A DNA stretch of 64,000 nt. It comes from CAWEBF01 sp963807235 (GTDB lineage: Bacteria > Acidobacteriota > Vicinamibacteria > Vicinamibacterales > UBA2999). The stretch is from contig CAWEBF010000004.1 in assembly GCA_963807235.1 (NCBI GenBank), forward strand, positions 177,129 to 241,128. The letters are read 5' to 3'. Of the stretch, positions 1 through 8,865 are shown in pieces. Position 1 is the stretch's first letter; the number at the start of each line of letters is the position of its first letter. Position numbers and translations under genes: made by a program. The notes beneath the pieces are model-generated. The model made no database searches and was not told the origin of the DNA. It saw nothing but the letters and a program-made list of their open reading frames with translations.

Positions 1-2371
1 TCGCGAAGGTGAGGAAGTTGTTCGGCGGCCGGGTCAACGCCGTGGGCGTGATGTTGTACAGGCCGCTCACGGTGTGGCCACCGCCATCAGGCAATCGCGC
101 GTCGGTCGGGGCAACGACGCTGAACGGGGTGAAGTCGGTGGGTGCGAGCGCCAGGTTGTCGGTAATCAGGAAATTCCCGTACCAGCGGCGGAAGTAACCG
201 ACGTCCACCGAAGTGCCAGACGCCACCTGGTGCTGCACGCTGACCGACCCCTCCCAGTTGTAGCCGCGCTTCCCCCACCCCGTCAGCGTCTCTGGATCGT
301 AGGTCGTGCTGGGCACGGGATTGCCGTAGGCGAGGTTGTTGACGATCAGGCACTCGCCGTTGGCCTGCAGGTTCAGCAGATTACAGTCGGGTGTGAAGTT
401 GCCGTTGGCGTCCGTCCACGTCCGCGTCACGCTTTGGACCGTGCGAAGCGGCGGCGTCGCCGACTCCCCGAACGTGCCGCCATATGACATCTGCTCGACG
501 TACCTGGAATAGGACGCCTTCAGCGCGGTGCGGCCGTTACCGAAGACGTCGTAGGCGACGCCGAGCTTGGGCGTCAGGTCGTTGAAGCTGGCCACGTCAC
601 CGGCCTGGAAGGTGACGTTGCGGTTAGGGGTGTAAACGTTCGGACCGAGCGTCTGCGTCGGGTAGCTGGTGCGATAGAAGTCGTAGCGAAGGCCCACGTT
701 CGCGGTGAGCCGCCCCACCGTCCAACGATCCTGGAGGAAGATGCCTCCATCGTGCACGTGGGTCTGCGCCTCGTAGGGCGAACGCTGGGTGATCTGCACC
801 GGGTTGCCGGCATTGAAGGTGTAGGACAGGTCGCCCGCCACCGGCACATTGAAGAAGTTGTGCATGTTCCCGACGTGGTCCTGGTAGCCGATTTTCAAGG
901 CGTGGGCGCCGGTGATGTAGGACACGGCCGCGCGCCAGGAGTTGTCCATCAGCTCGGAGCGGAAGCGCATCGACGTGCCGAAGTAGCCGCGCGGGCCGCG
1001 ATAGAACACCCCGCTCGCGAGATCGTTGACGCCAATCAGGGCCGTGGCGTCGTTTCCCCCCGTCGGCTCGAAATAGCCCCAGTCCTCGGGCTTGTGGGCG
1101 AAGCCTGCGTCGACCAGGATGCGGTTGGAGACCGGCGCGGAGTAAGTCAGCGTGACCAGGCGCTTCCAGGGGAACTGGAAGTTCGCCGACGACTCGGGCG
1201 ACGTCAGCGCCCGCGTATCGATGCAGCTGCAGCGTTCCTGCGCGTCCATGAAGAAGCTGAGTTTGTTTTTTGGATTGACCTGCCAGGTAAGACGGCCATT
1301 GACGCTCTTCCACTCCGAGTCTCGCGATCCCTGGAAGGTGGGATCGGGTGCATATAGAAACGAGTTCGGATCGCCGGCGTTCGCGTTGCGCAGCGCGCCG
1401 CCGATGTAGTTGTTCACCTGCTGCACGCGGCCGGAGGCGAAGAACCACAACCGATCGCGAACCAGGGGGCCGCCGAACGCCGGGTTCACTTCCCAGTTGC
1501 TCTTCACCTTGCTCGCCGAAATCAGCCCTCGATCCCGCAGTTCCTGATCGATGTTGTCCGACTGCAGGGCATCGCTCGTGCCGGTGGCGAAAAACGATCC
1601 GTTGAAGTCGTTGCCGCCTTCGCGAGGGACGATGTTGATGCGGACGCCGCCCGTCGACTGCTCGGCCGTGCCCGCGGCGACATCCACGGCGACCTCCTGG
1701 ATCATCCCGCTATTGGGCGCGAACGCGCTGGAGTTTGACCCGAAGGACTGCATCGACAGGCCGTCCACCATGCGGCGCAGGTCGCCGCCGCGGCCGCCAT
1801 GGATCGACAGCGCCTGCATCACGTCGCCGGTGTTTCCGCCGACGTCCTGCGATTCGCCGCTGAACGTGGTGGAGAGCACCATGCCCGGAATCAGTACGGC
1901 CATGTTGGTGGTGGTGCGGCCGGTGGGCAGGGCGTCGATCACGTCTTTGCCCATCACGCGCTGCTGCTGAACGCCCTGCACGTCGACGACGGGCGTCGCG
2001 CCGGTGACGGTAATCGTCTCCTCCACGCCGCCGACGCGCATCTCGGCGTTCACAGTCGCCGTCACCGCGCCCGCAAGCTCGATCCCTTCGCGCTTGACAG
2101 TGGCGAAGCCGGGGAGCGTGAACGTCACGCTGTAGGTTCCGGGACGAAGGTCTACGATCCGGTACTGCCCGGAGCCGTCGCTCACGACGCTGCGCACCTT
2201 TTCGATCAGGGCCGGGCTTGCGGCCTCGACCGTGACGCCTGGCAGCACGGCCCCGGAGGCGTCACGCGCCACGCCGGCAATCGACGCCTGGGCGTACGCC
2301 GCCGACGGGAGAAGGATCACACACGCAACCAGGAATGCCGACTTCAGCAGACACTGCATAGATGTCACCAT
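1..2371 (-). CDS. TonB-dependent receptor, Oar-like (C-terminus outside window)
   Basis: Outer-membrane TonB-dependent transporter with an N-terminal carboxypeptidase-regulatory (CarboxypepD_reg-like) domain. About 790 codons stay open from the start to the left edge, so the barrel C-terminus is missing; the family is usually 1000-1100 residues. Visible parts in order are a signal peptide ending near AYAQ, the regulatory domain (LPGVTVEAASPALIEKV, then GQYRI), an ITVTGATPVVDVQ stretch, the plug (SIHGGRGGD, RRMVDGLSMQ, NIVPREGGN) and barrel strands. The ATG at 2371 overlaps the intended stop of the upstream gene; an in-frame ATG at 2359 is an alternative. It is the last gene of a minus-strand cluster with two MBL-fold proteins and two secreted proteins, so its ligand may be their substrate or product. 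The ligand is unknown. Confidence 0.9.
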   Translation of the reverse strand, partial: MVTSMQCLLKSAFLVACVILLPSAAYAQASIAGVARDASGAVLPGVTVEAASPALIEKVRSVVSDGSGQYRIVDLRPGTYSVTFTLPGFATVKREGIELAGAVTATVNAEMRVGGVEETITVTGATPVVDVQGVQQQRVMGKDVIDALPTGRTTTNMAVLIPGMVLSTTFSGESQDVGGNTGDVMQALSIHGGRGGDLRRMVDGLSMQSFGSNSSAFAPNSGMIQEVAVDVAAGTAEQSTGGVRINIVPREGGNDFNGSFFATGTSDALQSDNIDQELRDRGLISASKVKSNWEVNPAFGGPLVRDRLWFFASGRVQQVNNYIGGALRNANAGDPNSFLYAPDPTFQGSRDSEWKSVNGRLTWQVNPKNKLSFFMDAQERCSCIDTRALTSPESSANFQFPWKRLVTLTYSAPVSNRILVDAGFAHKPEDWGYFEPTGGNDATALIGVNDLASGVFYRGPRGYFGTSMRFRSELMDNSWRAAVSYITGAHALKIGYQDHVGNMHNFFNVPVAGDLSYTFNAGNPVQITQRSPYEAQTHVHDGGIFLQDRWTVGRLTANVGLRYDFYRTSYPTQTLGPNVYTPNRNVTFQAGDVASFNDLTPKLGVAYDVFGNGRTALKASYSRYVEQMSYGGTFGESATPPLRTVQSVTRTWTDANGNFTPDCNLLNLQANGECLIVNNLAYGNPVPSTTYDPETLTGWGKRGYNWEGSVSVQHQVASGTSVDVGYFRRWYGNFLITDNLALAPTDFTPFSVVAPTDARLPDGGGHTVSGLYNITPTALTRPPNNFLTFA

Positions 2372-3259
2372 TGCTCCTCTACTGCTAGGGCGCCGGGGCC
2401 GCCGCCACGCGGCGGCGGCAGCGGCTTCTCGAGCGGCGCCGCCGTCTGGCACGGCGCCGGGTTCCACTTGGACTGATCCGCTTCGCGTGCGGAAGGACGT
2501 GCTGGTGATGAACGGCTGGGTGAGATACCGCGGGTCCTCGACAATCGTCGTGACCGTGAACCAGACGTCGCCGTTGGGCTCGTCGTGGCGGTGGAATGCC
2601 TCGGTCACGACGGCGTCGTCGCTGTAGGGCACGCCGTTCTTGCGCAGATAACCGGCGCGCATGTGCCGCGTCACCGCCCGCAGGCTGCCACCCTGCAGCT
2701 GGCCACGGCCGCCGAAGCCGAGCCCGCGCGACTGCGGCTGACGGAACCACTGTGCCGCCGACACACCTTGCCAGGTGCGCTCAGCGGGCGGCGGCCCCGC
2801 CGTAAGGGTCACCGTGCCGGACGGCGCGGGCGTCTGGAACCGGAAGACTCGCGTCTGCTGGCCTGCGTCCGATTCGAGCTTCAGGGTGTTGTCGTCCTGC
2901 CACGAGATGCGGACCCGCGTTGGCATCCGCATCAGCCCGGCCGCGCCGAAGGCCCGGCACTGATTGCCAGCGGCGTTGTCGGCACTCAGGTCCCACGCGT
3001 CGGCGGCCTTGCGGCCTTCGGGGTTCAGCGGCACGCTGGCGTAGTCGCCCTTCGGCGGCGTCACCATGCGCCAGCGCCAGTCTTCGGTGACGACCGACAC
3101 CCACTGCCCCGTCAGATCCACCGGCGCCGCGGATTGCGCGGTCGCTGGCGGACCACCTTGCCGGCCTTGACCACCCTGACGGCCGCCCTGGCCGGCTTGC
3201 GCCGCGAGCCCCACTGGCACGAGGGCCAGCGCACACATCGCAAGCGTCACGCGCCTCAC
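2365..3259 (-). CDS. Secreted protein of uncharacterised acidobacterial family (apparent frameshift)
   Basis: Exported protein with no assigned function. It starts at a GTG overlapping the upstream stop (GTGA). A signal peptide (MCALALVPVGLAAQA region) is followed by a Gly/Gln-rich stretch, then DLTGQW, and later AGYLRKNGVPYSDDAV and DPRYLTQPFI. The last two match AGYLRRNGVARSDKAT and DPAYLTEPFI in the protein at 4200-5039, so the two are paralogs. The frame stays open into the downstream receptor gene. One base skipped near 2484-2488 instead gives a natural tail containing DQSKWNPAPCQT and a TGA at 2365-2367, overlapping the receptor start. I take that as the real end. A genuine fusion is the less likely alternative. 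Confidence 0.72.
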
Positions 3260-4203
3260 GGCCGCACCTTCAGGCTGTTGTAGGACTGCTCCACGAACAC
3301 CGCGCCCTTGTCGGCCCCGTAGATCACGTCGTAATCGACCGTCGGTTTCGCCGCCTTTACCTGCTCGAGCGTCATGCCCTTCTTCACCATCTCGCGGACG
3401 CGGTCGCGGACGATGGTCACCATGTCGCGGTAGTCGGCCACGTCGGCCTCGTCCGACAAGCGGCCGTGCCCAGGCACCACCAGCGTCCCGCCCTGCTGGT
3501 TGAACTCGGGCACCGTGATCCGCAGTAGCTGGTTGAGGGCATTCACCAGCCCGTTGATGCTGCCGCCGCGCTTCACGTCGATCACCGGATACCGGTCGGG
3601 GGTGTAGACGTCGCCGGCACTGACCACGTCGCTGCGACGGAACACCACCAGCACGTCGCCTTCGGCGTGCGCCGCGGGGGCGGCCATCAACTGCACCGGC
3701 TCGCCGTTGACGAACAGATCTTTCTGGTCCACGAAGAATGTGTCCGTCGGCCAGCCTGCGGCACCTTCGGGCGACTCCGTAGAGAGCCGCTTCAGCACGC
3801 CTTCGTGCGCCCAGATCGGCGCGCCGCCGGTGGAATACACCGTCGCCGCGCGCGTGTTGCCACCCTGGAGCAGCTGGCCCGACGCGGCAGCCGCCTGGTT
3901 GCCGCCGACGTGTTCGGGGTCCCCCGAGGTGTTCACGACGTAGCGGACCGGCTTGTTGGAGAGCTTGCGGATCTCCGCCAGCAGGCCGGCGGTCAGCGCC
4001 CCGGGCTGCGGATCGACGATCAGCACGCCATCTCCGCCGACCTGGACGGTCGTGTTGCCATTCGGTCCGGCGATCATGTGAACGCCGCCGCGTACGGCGA
4101 TGACTTCCAGCGTGGAACTGCCTTGCGCAACCAGCGGCGCTGCAGCCGCTGCCATCGCGAACAGCCCGGCGCAGGCCCGATGACCATGACGCCGCGCGCT
4201 CAT
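3256..4203 (-). CDS. MBL-fold hydrolase-like protein with altered metal motif, exported
   Basis: 315-residue metallo-beta-lactamase-fold protein with an N-terminal signal peptide, therefore probably periplasmic. The fold is recognisable from LIVDPQPG, VRYVVNTSGDPEHVGGN, a later AAHAEGD and the C-terminal VPGHG. In typical family members the second block reads NTHxHxDHxGGN. Here the first two metal-binding histidines are replaced by Ser/Gly/Asp/Pro (TSGDPEH), leaving only the last His of HxHxDH. It may be catalytically weakened, bind one metal, or have a structural role. It overlaps both neighbours by 4 bases (ATGA at the 5' end, GTGA at the 3' end), so translation is probably coupled. Related proteins act in quinoprotein-linked or hydrolytic roles, but the substrate is unknown. 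Confidence 0.85.
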   Translation of the reverse strand: MSARRHGHRACAGLFAMAAAAAPLVAQGSSTLEVIAVRGGVHMIAGPNGNTTVQVGGDGVLIVDPQPGALTAGLLAEIRKLSNKPVRYVVNTSGDPEHVGGNQAAAASGQLLQGGNTRAATVYSTGGAPIWAHEGVLKRLSTESPEGAAGWPTDTFFVDQKDLFVNGEPVQLMAAPAAHAEGDVLVVFRRSDVVSAGDVYTPDRYPVIDVKRGGSINGLVNALNQLLRITVPEFNQQGGTLVVPGHGRLSDEADVADYRDMVTIVRDRVREMVKKGMTLEQVKAAKPTVDYDVIYGADKGAVFVEQSYNSLKVRP

Positions 4204-5039
4204 CGGGCACCTGCCTTGAGACGCTCGGCGTACTCGGGGAGCGTCGTGGCCGCGCCGCCGCGCACCGTCTCGCGTGGCAGCACGTGTTTGGTCGCGAACT
4301 CATTGAGATAGGGGTTGGTCCCCGGGAGGTAGTGTGGGATCTCGCCCTCGGGCCGTGGCACTTCGATGTCGATCGAACAGGGATAGATCGTCACCTGGTA
4401 GCCGGGATCGAGCACGAAGTTGCGGCTCTTGATGAACGGCTCGGTGAGGTACGCGGGGTCGGTGACGATGCTGATCCAGGTCAGGACGTCGCCAACGCGC
4501 AGGAAATGCTCCCGCAGCGTCGCCTTGTCGCTTCTGGCCACACCGTTGCGCCGAAGGTATCCGGCCTTGAGGTGCGTGGTTTCCACCGTCAGCATGTCCC
4601 CTTCCCAACGACCGGTCGAAAAGCCCTCCCATGTATGCAGCGCGTGCGGCCCGGGATGCGCTCGGCCATCCATCCAGATGGTCCGCACCGGGTTCATCCA
4701 TGCGATGTTGGTGTGGTAGGCCACGACGTCCTGCGTCACCGGATCGACGTCTTTCCAGATGCGAACACCGGAGAAGTTCGGGCCGTAGTCGGCGGGATGC
4801 GGGATGCATTGGTGTTCCGGCACGGTCAAGAGCGACGCCGTCCAGGCGTCGGCGCGCACCCGCGCCGCCTCGTTGATCGGCAGGCCCTGGTATTCGCCGA
4901 CCTCGGGGCCACCACCGCGTTCGGGCTGGTCTTCATGCTGGCGTGCCGCCCATTCACCGGCCAGATCCACCTGCGCGACGGCCGGCGCCGCCAGGCCAAG
5001 CACGATCGTCGAAACGATCGCCAGGCGAGCCTTTCTCAT
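4200..5039 (-). CDS. Secreted protein of uncharacterised acidobacterial family
   Basis: 279-residue exported protein beginning with a clear signal peptide (MRKARLAIVSTIVLG then AAPAVAQ). I chose the ATG at 5039 because it overlaps the upstream stop (ATGA) and begins the signal peptide; an upstream in-frame extension has no such features. Conserved blocks are DLAGEW, CIPHPADY, IWMDGR, GRWEGD, AGYLRRNGV and DPAYLTEPFI. The IWMDGR/GRWEGD pair recurs in the gene at 49233, GRWEGD alone in the gene at 44222, and the AGYLR block in the gene at 2365. It is a member of a family found widely in Acidobacteriota without known function. Its place between two MBL-fold genes suggests a shared periplasmic pathway. 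Confidence 0.85.
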   Translation of the reverse strand: MRKARLAIVSTIVLGLAAPAVAQVDLAGEWAARQHEDQPERGGGPEVGEYQGLPINEAARVRADAWTASLLTVPEHQCIPHPADYGPNFSGVRIWKDVDPVTQDVVAYHTNIAWMNPVRTIWMDGRAHPGPHALHTWEGFSTGRWEGDMLTVETTHLKAGYLRRNGVARSDKATLREHFLRVGDVLTWISIVTDPAYLTEPFIKSRNFVLDPGYQVTIYPCSIDIEVPRPEGEIPHYLPGTNPYLNEFATKHVLPRETVRGGAATTLPEYAERLKAGAR

Positions 5040-6654
5040 GGACGCGCCTGTCCCTTCAGAAAGGCCGGGCAGCCCGGAAAGTAGTTGCCCTTGGCCAGGT
5101 GCTGGTCGCACCACTCCTTCACGCGCCGGATGCCGGGCCCGACCATCTTCAGCGTCTCGTCGTAGGTCAGGACGTTCATGTGCACGGGGACGATTTTTTC
5201 GACCTGGAGCTTGCGGTAGGCGATGTTGTCCAGCCAGCTGTCGCCCCACCACTGCAGGTCTTCAGCGGCAGTGGCCAGGTCCGCCTCGATGACGATCTTG
5301 TGTTCGGGTATGTACGCAAACACCGAGTCGGCCATATGGTTGTTCTGGATCACGTGGTAGATGTCGAGCGTCATCGTGCTATCCGAGAGCCGCAGGTGGT
5401 CGTCCACGGGGATGAACCGCAGCTGCCGTTTGTTCTTCGCGAGATCGTCGGGAAAGTTGGGCGCCGGGTGCGACGCCATCTCGCGGAAAATCACGCCGTT
5501 GTCGCGGCGCGAGATCACCGTCAGGCCCTCGGCGATTCCCTGTCGGAGCCCGGCGGTGTGATCGAAGTGGTGGTGCGAAACGATCACTTCGGTGACCGGC
5601 TTGCTCGGCACGATTTTCCGCGCAGCGGCCACCACCGCCCGCACCCGATCCGGACCGCCGCCGACCTCGTAGAGCGTCATGTGGTCCGCGAACTCGATCA
5701 CCATCGTGCCGCCGGTGATGCGCCACAGGCCCCGCGCGATCGGCGTCACTTCGATGTTGGCCGCTCCGCCAGGGCCCGCGCCCTGGCCTCTCCCCCGCCG
5801 CCGGCCGGGGCATTGGCCACGGCGGCCGGCGCCGCCAGGCTGTCGATGGCCGCGTCCACCAGGTAGCCGTCGACGTAGAGCTTCAGGAAGTCGATGCCGC
5901 GCCAATCCAGCTTGGTGGTGTAGCCCATCGGCAGGCGCACGCCGTCGAAAGGCGTGTAGCCGAGGAAGTGTGTTGTGTAGATGACCTCGCCGAGGTTCAC
6001 GTTCGGACCGGACCACCGCACCCAGGCCGGAAGGTTCGATGGCGGCCGAATCGCCAACGTCAGGGTGTCGCCTTCTTTCAGTTTCAGATCTACGAGCGTG
6101 AGGCCCTGTTCCTGCCGCCGGTTGCTGACGGTGTTGGCGGGATCGAGCGCCGCGCGCACGGCGACCGCGGGGTTGGAATGCATCCACATGCGGCGATCAC
6201 GCACGTCGCCACCGCGGTTGGCCTGCCCTTTCTCGTTGACGTTGTAGGCCACCGTACCGTCGAGCACCTGGGTCTGCAGGGCGAAGTTGTGACCGCCGTA
6301 TGCGGCAAACGGAAACAGGTCGTTGCGCCGTTCCTGTTGCCTGTAACGGCCATTCTCGAGGTCATAGACCCGCCGCAGGTCATTGGCGGCGATCAGCTTC
6401 AGCGGCGCGTCGGGCAGCGCCGTGATGTTGCCCCCACCCTGTTGGTAGGCGTATTGGCCGTATCCGATGAGGGTGATGTTCCGGAGCGCCCGCAGGCGCT
6501 CGACGCCACCCATGGCAGCGGCGGCCGCCTCGACGGCCTGGCGGGCCGTGGTCCCTGGCACTTGGACCGCGGGCGCCACCTGAGCGGCGCCCGGCGTGAC
6601 AGCCAGCGACGCGAGGCATAAAATGGCTGCAACCGATTGCAAAGCTCGCGACAT
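5036..6654 (-). CDS. Exported two-domain MBL-fold metallo-hydrolase (frameshifted)
   Basis: About 540 residues in two frames. The N-terminal half (from MSRALQSV, signal peptide, about residues 1-285) is a beta-rich region of unknown function. A Gly-rich linker leads to a C-terminal metallo-beta-lactamase domain with an intact VSHHHFDHTAG motif, a second His (QNNHMAD), ADLAT and PVHMN. The two halves read in different frames. The switch is most simply placed at the five-C run 5792-5796, just beside an 8-bp inverted repeat at 5768-5787, and restores a linker ending GGAANIEV. I regard it as one gene with a one-base sequence error. First gene of the minus-strand cluster; its stop overlaps the next start (ATGA). 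Confidence 0.8.
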
Positions 6655-6711
6655 GGGAGGTTCCCTTCGGGCCGCGCGGCCCCGAACCGCGATAGCATTC
6701 ACGCCCGCTCC

Positions 6712-6759
6712 GAGGAAGTCCTGAGGAAGCCGGTGAAAACGGTCTGAAACACTGTGAAA
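6712..6759. promoter_or_regulatory. Helically phased direct repeats, candidate regulator operator
   Basis: Two GAGGAAG copies begin at 6712 and 6723 (11 bp apart). Three TGAAA copies follow at 6734, 6745 and 6755 (11 and 10 bp apart). PhoB/OmpR-type winged-helix proteins usually bind direct repeats with this spacing, and the adjacent gene at 6754 encodes such a domain. The region lies between the divergent MBL/TonB cluster and the regulator gene, so it could serve both promoters. Binding is inferred only. Confidence 0.35.
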
Positions 6760-8865
6760 AGTTCTGAGGTCTTCGTCTTCGGCCGTTTTCGCCTTGAAGC
6801 CGATGCCAACCGGCTGCTGCGCGACGGCGCGATTGTGCTCACCGGCAAGGCGGCGGACACGCTGGTCGCTCTGATTCGGCACCGCGACCGGGTGGTGGAA
6901 AAGGACGAGCTCATGAAGCTCGTCTGGCCCGACGCGTTCGTCTCGGACGATAGCCTCACCCAGAACATCTCGATGCTCCGCAAGGCGCTCGGCGACGACT
7001 CCAGCCAGCCGCAGTTCATCGCCACCATCCCGCGCCGTGGCTACCGCTTCATCGGCACGCTGGAGGAAGCGGCAGAGCCGGTTCCGGTCCAGGCGCCCGA
7101 AAGCCCCGTGCCACTCCCCACGGCGCCGACTCCTGCCACCGACACGGCGAAGCGCGCATGGCGGCCCTTGGTCTGGGCGGCCGGCGTCGCCGCCGTGCTG
7201 CTGCTGGTGCTGGTAAAAACGATGGACGCGCCGAATGCCGTGCTGGCACGGCGGGCGATCCGCTTCGATCAGGCCGCGCCCGCCGGCACGACCCTGACCT
7301 CCGGCGGTGTGCTGTCACCGGATGGCCGCTATCTGGCATTCATCGCGCGCCACGGCGACGACGGCAAGACCCGGCTGTGGGTGCGCACGCTCGAATCCGC
7401 TCGGGCACGTGTGCTGACCGGCACCGAAGGCGCGTTCCGCCCGTTCTGGTCGCCGGACGGCCAGTCGCTGGCGTTCTTCGCCGATGGCCGGCTGAAGCGC
7501 ATCACCGTCGCCGGCGGTCCGGCCCAGACGCTGGCCACTGTCGGCTACCGCCCGTCGGGTGGGACATGGTCGTCGAATGGCCTGATCCTCTACTCGGACC
7601 GCATGTCCCCGATCTACGCGGTGCCCGACTCGGGAGGCGGCACCGTGAAGGCCGTCACGACGTTCGACACGGCGCGGCAGGAGATCGCGCACTACGAGCC
7701 GCAGTTCCTGCCCGACGGCCGCCACTTCCTGTTCTTTGCCGAGAGCACAGCCAGCGAGCATCGCGGCACCTACGTCGGCGCGCTCGACGAGCCCACGCCG
7801 ATCCGCCTGCTCGATGGTGCGAGCCTGCCGGTCAGCTACGCCGCACCCGATCACCTGATCTTCGTACGCGATCAGGTGCTGATGGCCCAGCCCTTCGACG
7901 TCTCGCGGCTTCGTCTTTCCGGGACTGCGGCGCCGCTCGGCGGCGAGCTGTCGTCGCAGTCGCTCACGCTGTCGACGGCTTCCGGTCTGCTGGCATTTGG
8001 TGGCGACGCCACGGCGCAACATCTCGCGTGGTTCGACCGCGCCGGACGGCCGATCGCCGCACTCGAAACCTTCAGCAACCTCCACAACCCCGTCATCTCG
8101 CCGGATCAGCGGCAACTGGCCGCGGACAACAACGGCGTATGGATCGTCGATCTGGAGCGAGGCGCGCCGACGAAGATCGCTCAGGGGACACTGCCGATCT
8201 GGTCGGCCGACGGCACCGGCGTGGTGTTCACATCGCGGCGCGTGCAGGGCGCTACCGACGTCTTGCTGAAACCGATCATGGGCCAGGGCAACGACGAGCA
8301 GTTGCTGCTCCGAAGCCGGGAAATGAAATTGAGCGGCGACTGGTCGCGCCAGGACAAGTCGTTCGTCTACGTCACGTCGGATCCGTCGACCCGGCTGGAC
8401 ATCTGGGTGATGCCGCCGCAGGGCACGGCCCGCCCCTTCCTGAACTCCACCTCGAACGAAATGCAACCGAGGCTGTCGCCTGACGGTACGTGGATCGCCT
8501 ACACATCGGACGAGAGCGGCAGCTGGGAGGTCTACGTGCAATCGTTCCCCGCCGGCGGGGCCAAGCGGGCGATCTCGGTCGGCGGCGGCGCCGAGGCCCA
8601 TTGGACGAAGGACGGCCGCGAGATCGTCTACCTGACGCCGGATGGGACCATGATGAGCGCTGAGATTACGGCGGCGACCCAGGCGCTCGAACCGGGGCGG
8701 CCGAAGCTGCTCTTCCGCGTGCCGCTGAACGGCGACATCACGCGTTATCGCAACCACTATGCGGTGACGAGCGATGGCCAGCGCTTTCTCATCGATACGG
8801 CCGACGAAAGCACGCGCGAGCCCGTCACCGTCGTCGTGAACTGGGACGCGTTGATCGGCCGTTAG
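6754..8865 (+). CDS. Membrane-anchored winged-helix regulator with TolB-type beta-propeller
   Basis: 703-residue one-component regulator of CadC-like layout. Residues about 5-100 form a PhoB/OmpR-type winged helix (VFGRFRLEADANRLLR, ISMLRKALGDD, IATIPRRGYRFIG). A Pro-rich linker leads to one membrane segment at about 138-155 (VWAAGVAAVLLLVLV). The rest is a periplasmic WD40/PD40 (TolB-like) propeller with repeated SPDG-type blades (LSPDGRYLAFIA, WSPDGQSLAFFA, LSPDGTWIAYTS). It starts at GTG 6754, inside a run of direct repeats. It is divergent from the MBL/TonB cluster and probably senses a periplasmic signal to control that cluster or itself. The ligand is unknown. Its stop overlaps the end of the convergent gene by 4 bases. 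Confidence 0.9.
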   Translation: MKSSEVFVFGRFRLEADANRLLRDGAIVLTGKAADTLVALIRHRDRVVEKDELMKLVWPDAFVSDDSLTQNISMLRKALGDDSSQPQFIATIPRRGYRFIGTLEEAAEPVPVQAPESPVPLPTAPTPATDTAKRAWRPLVWAAGVAAVLLLVLVKTMDAPNAVLARRAIRFDQAAPAGTTLTSGGVLSPDGRYLAFIARHGDDGKTRLWVRTLESARARVLTGTEGAFRPFWSPDGQSLAFFADGRLKRITVAGGPAQTLATVGYRPSGGTWSSNGLILYSDRMSPIYAVPDSGGGTVKAVTTFDTARQEIAHYEPQFLPDGRHFLFFAESTASEHRGTYVGALDEPTPIRLLDGASLPVSYAAPDHLIFVRDQVLMAQPFDVSRLRLSGTAAPLGGELSSQSLTLSTASGLLAFGGDATAQHLAWFDRAGRPIAALETFSNLHNPVISPDQRQLAADNNGVWIVDLERGAPTKIAQGTLPIWSADGTGVVFTSRRVQGATDVLLKPIMGQGNDEQLLLRSREMKLSGDWSRQDKSFVYVTSDPSTRLDIWVMPPQGTARPFLNSTSNEMQPRLSPDGTWIAYTSDESGSWEVYVQSFPAGGAKRAISVGGGAEAHWTKDGREIVYLTPDGTMMSAEITAATQALEPGRPKLLFRVPLNGDITRYRNHYAVTSDGQRFLIDTADESTREPVTVVVNWDALIGR

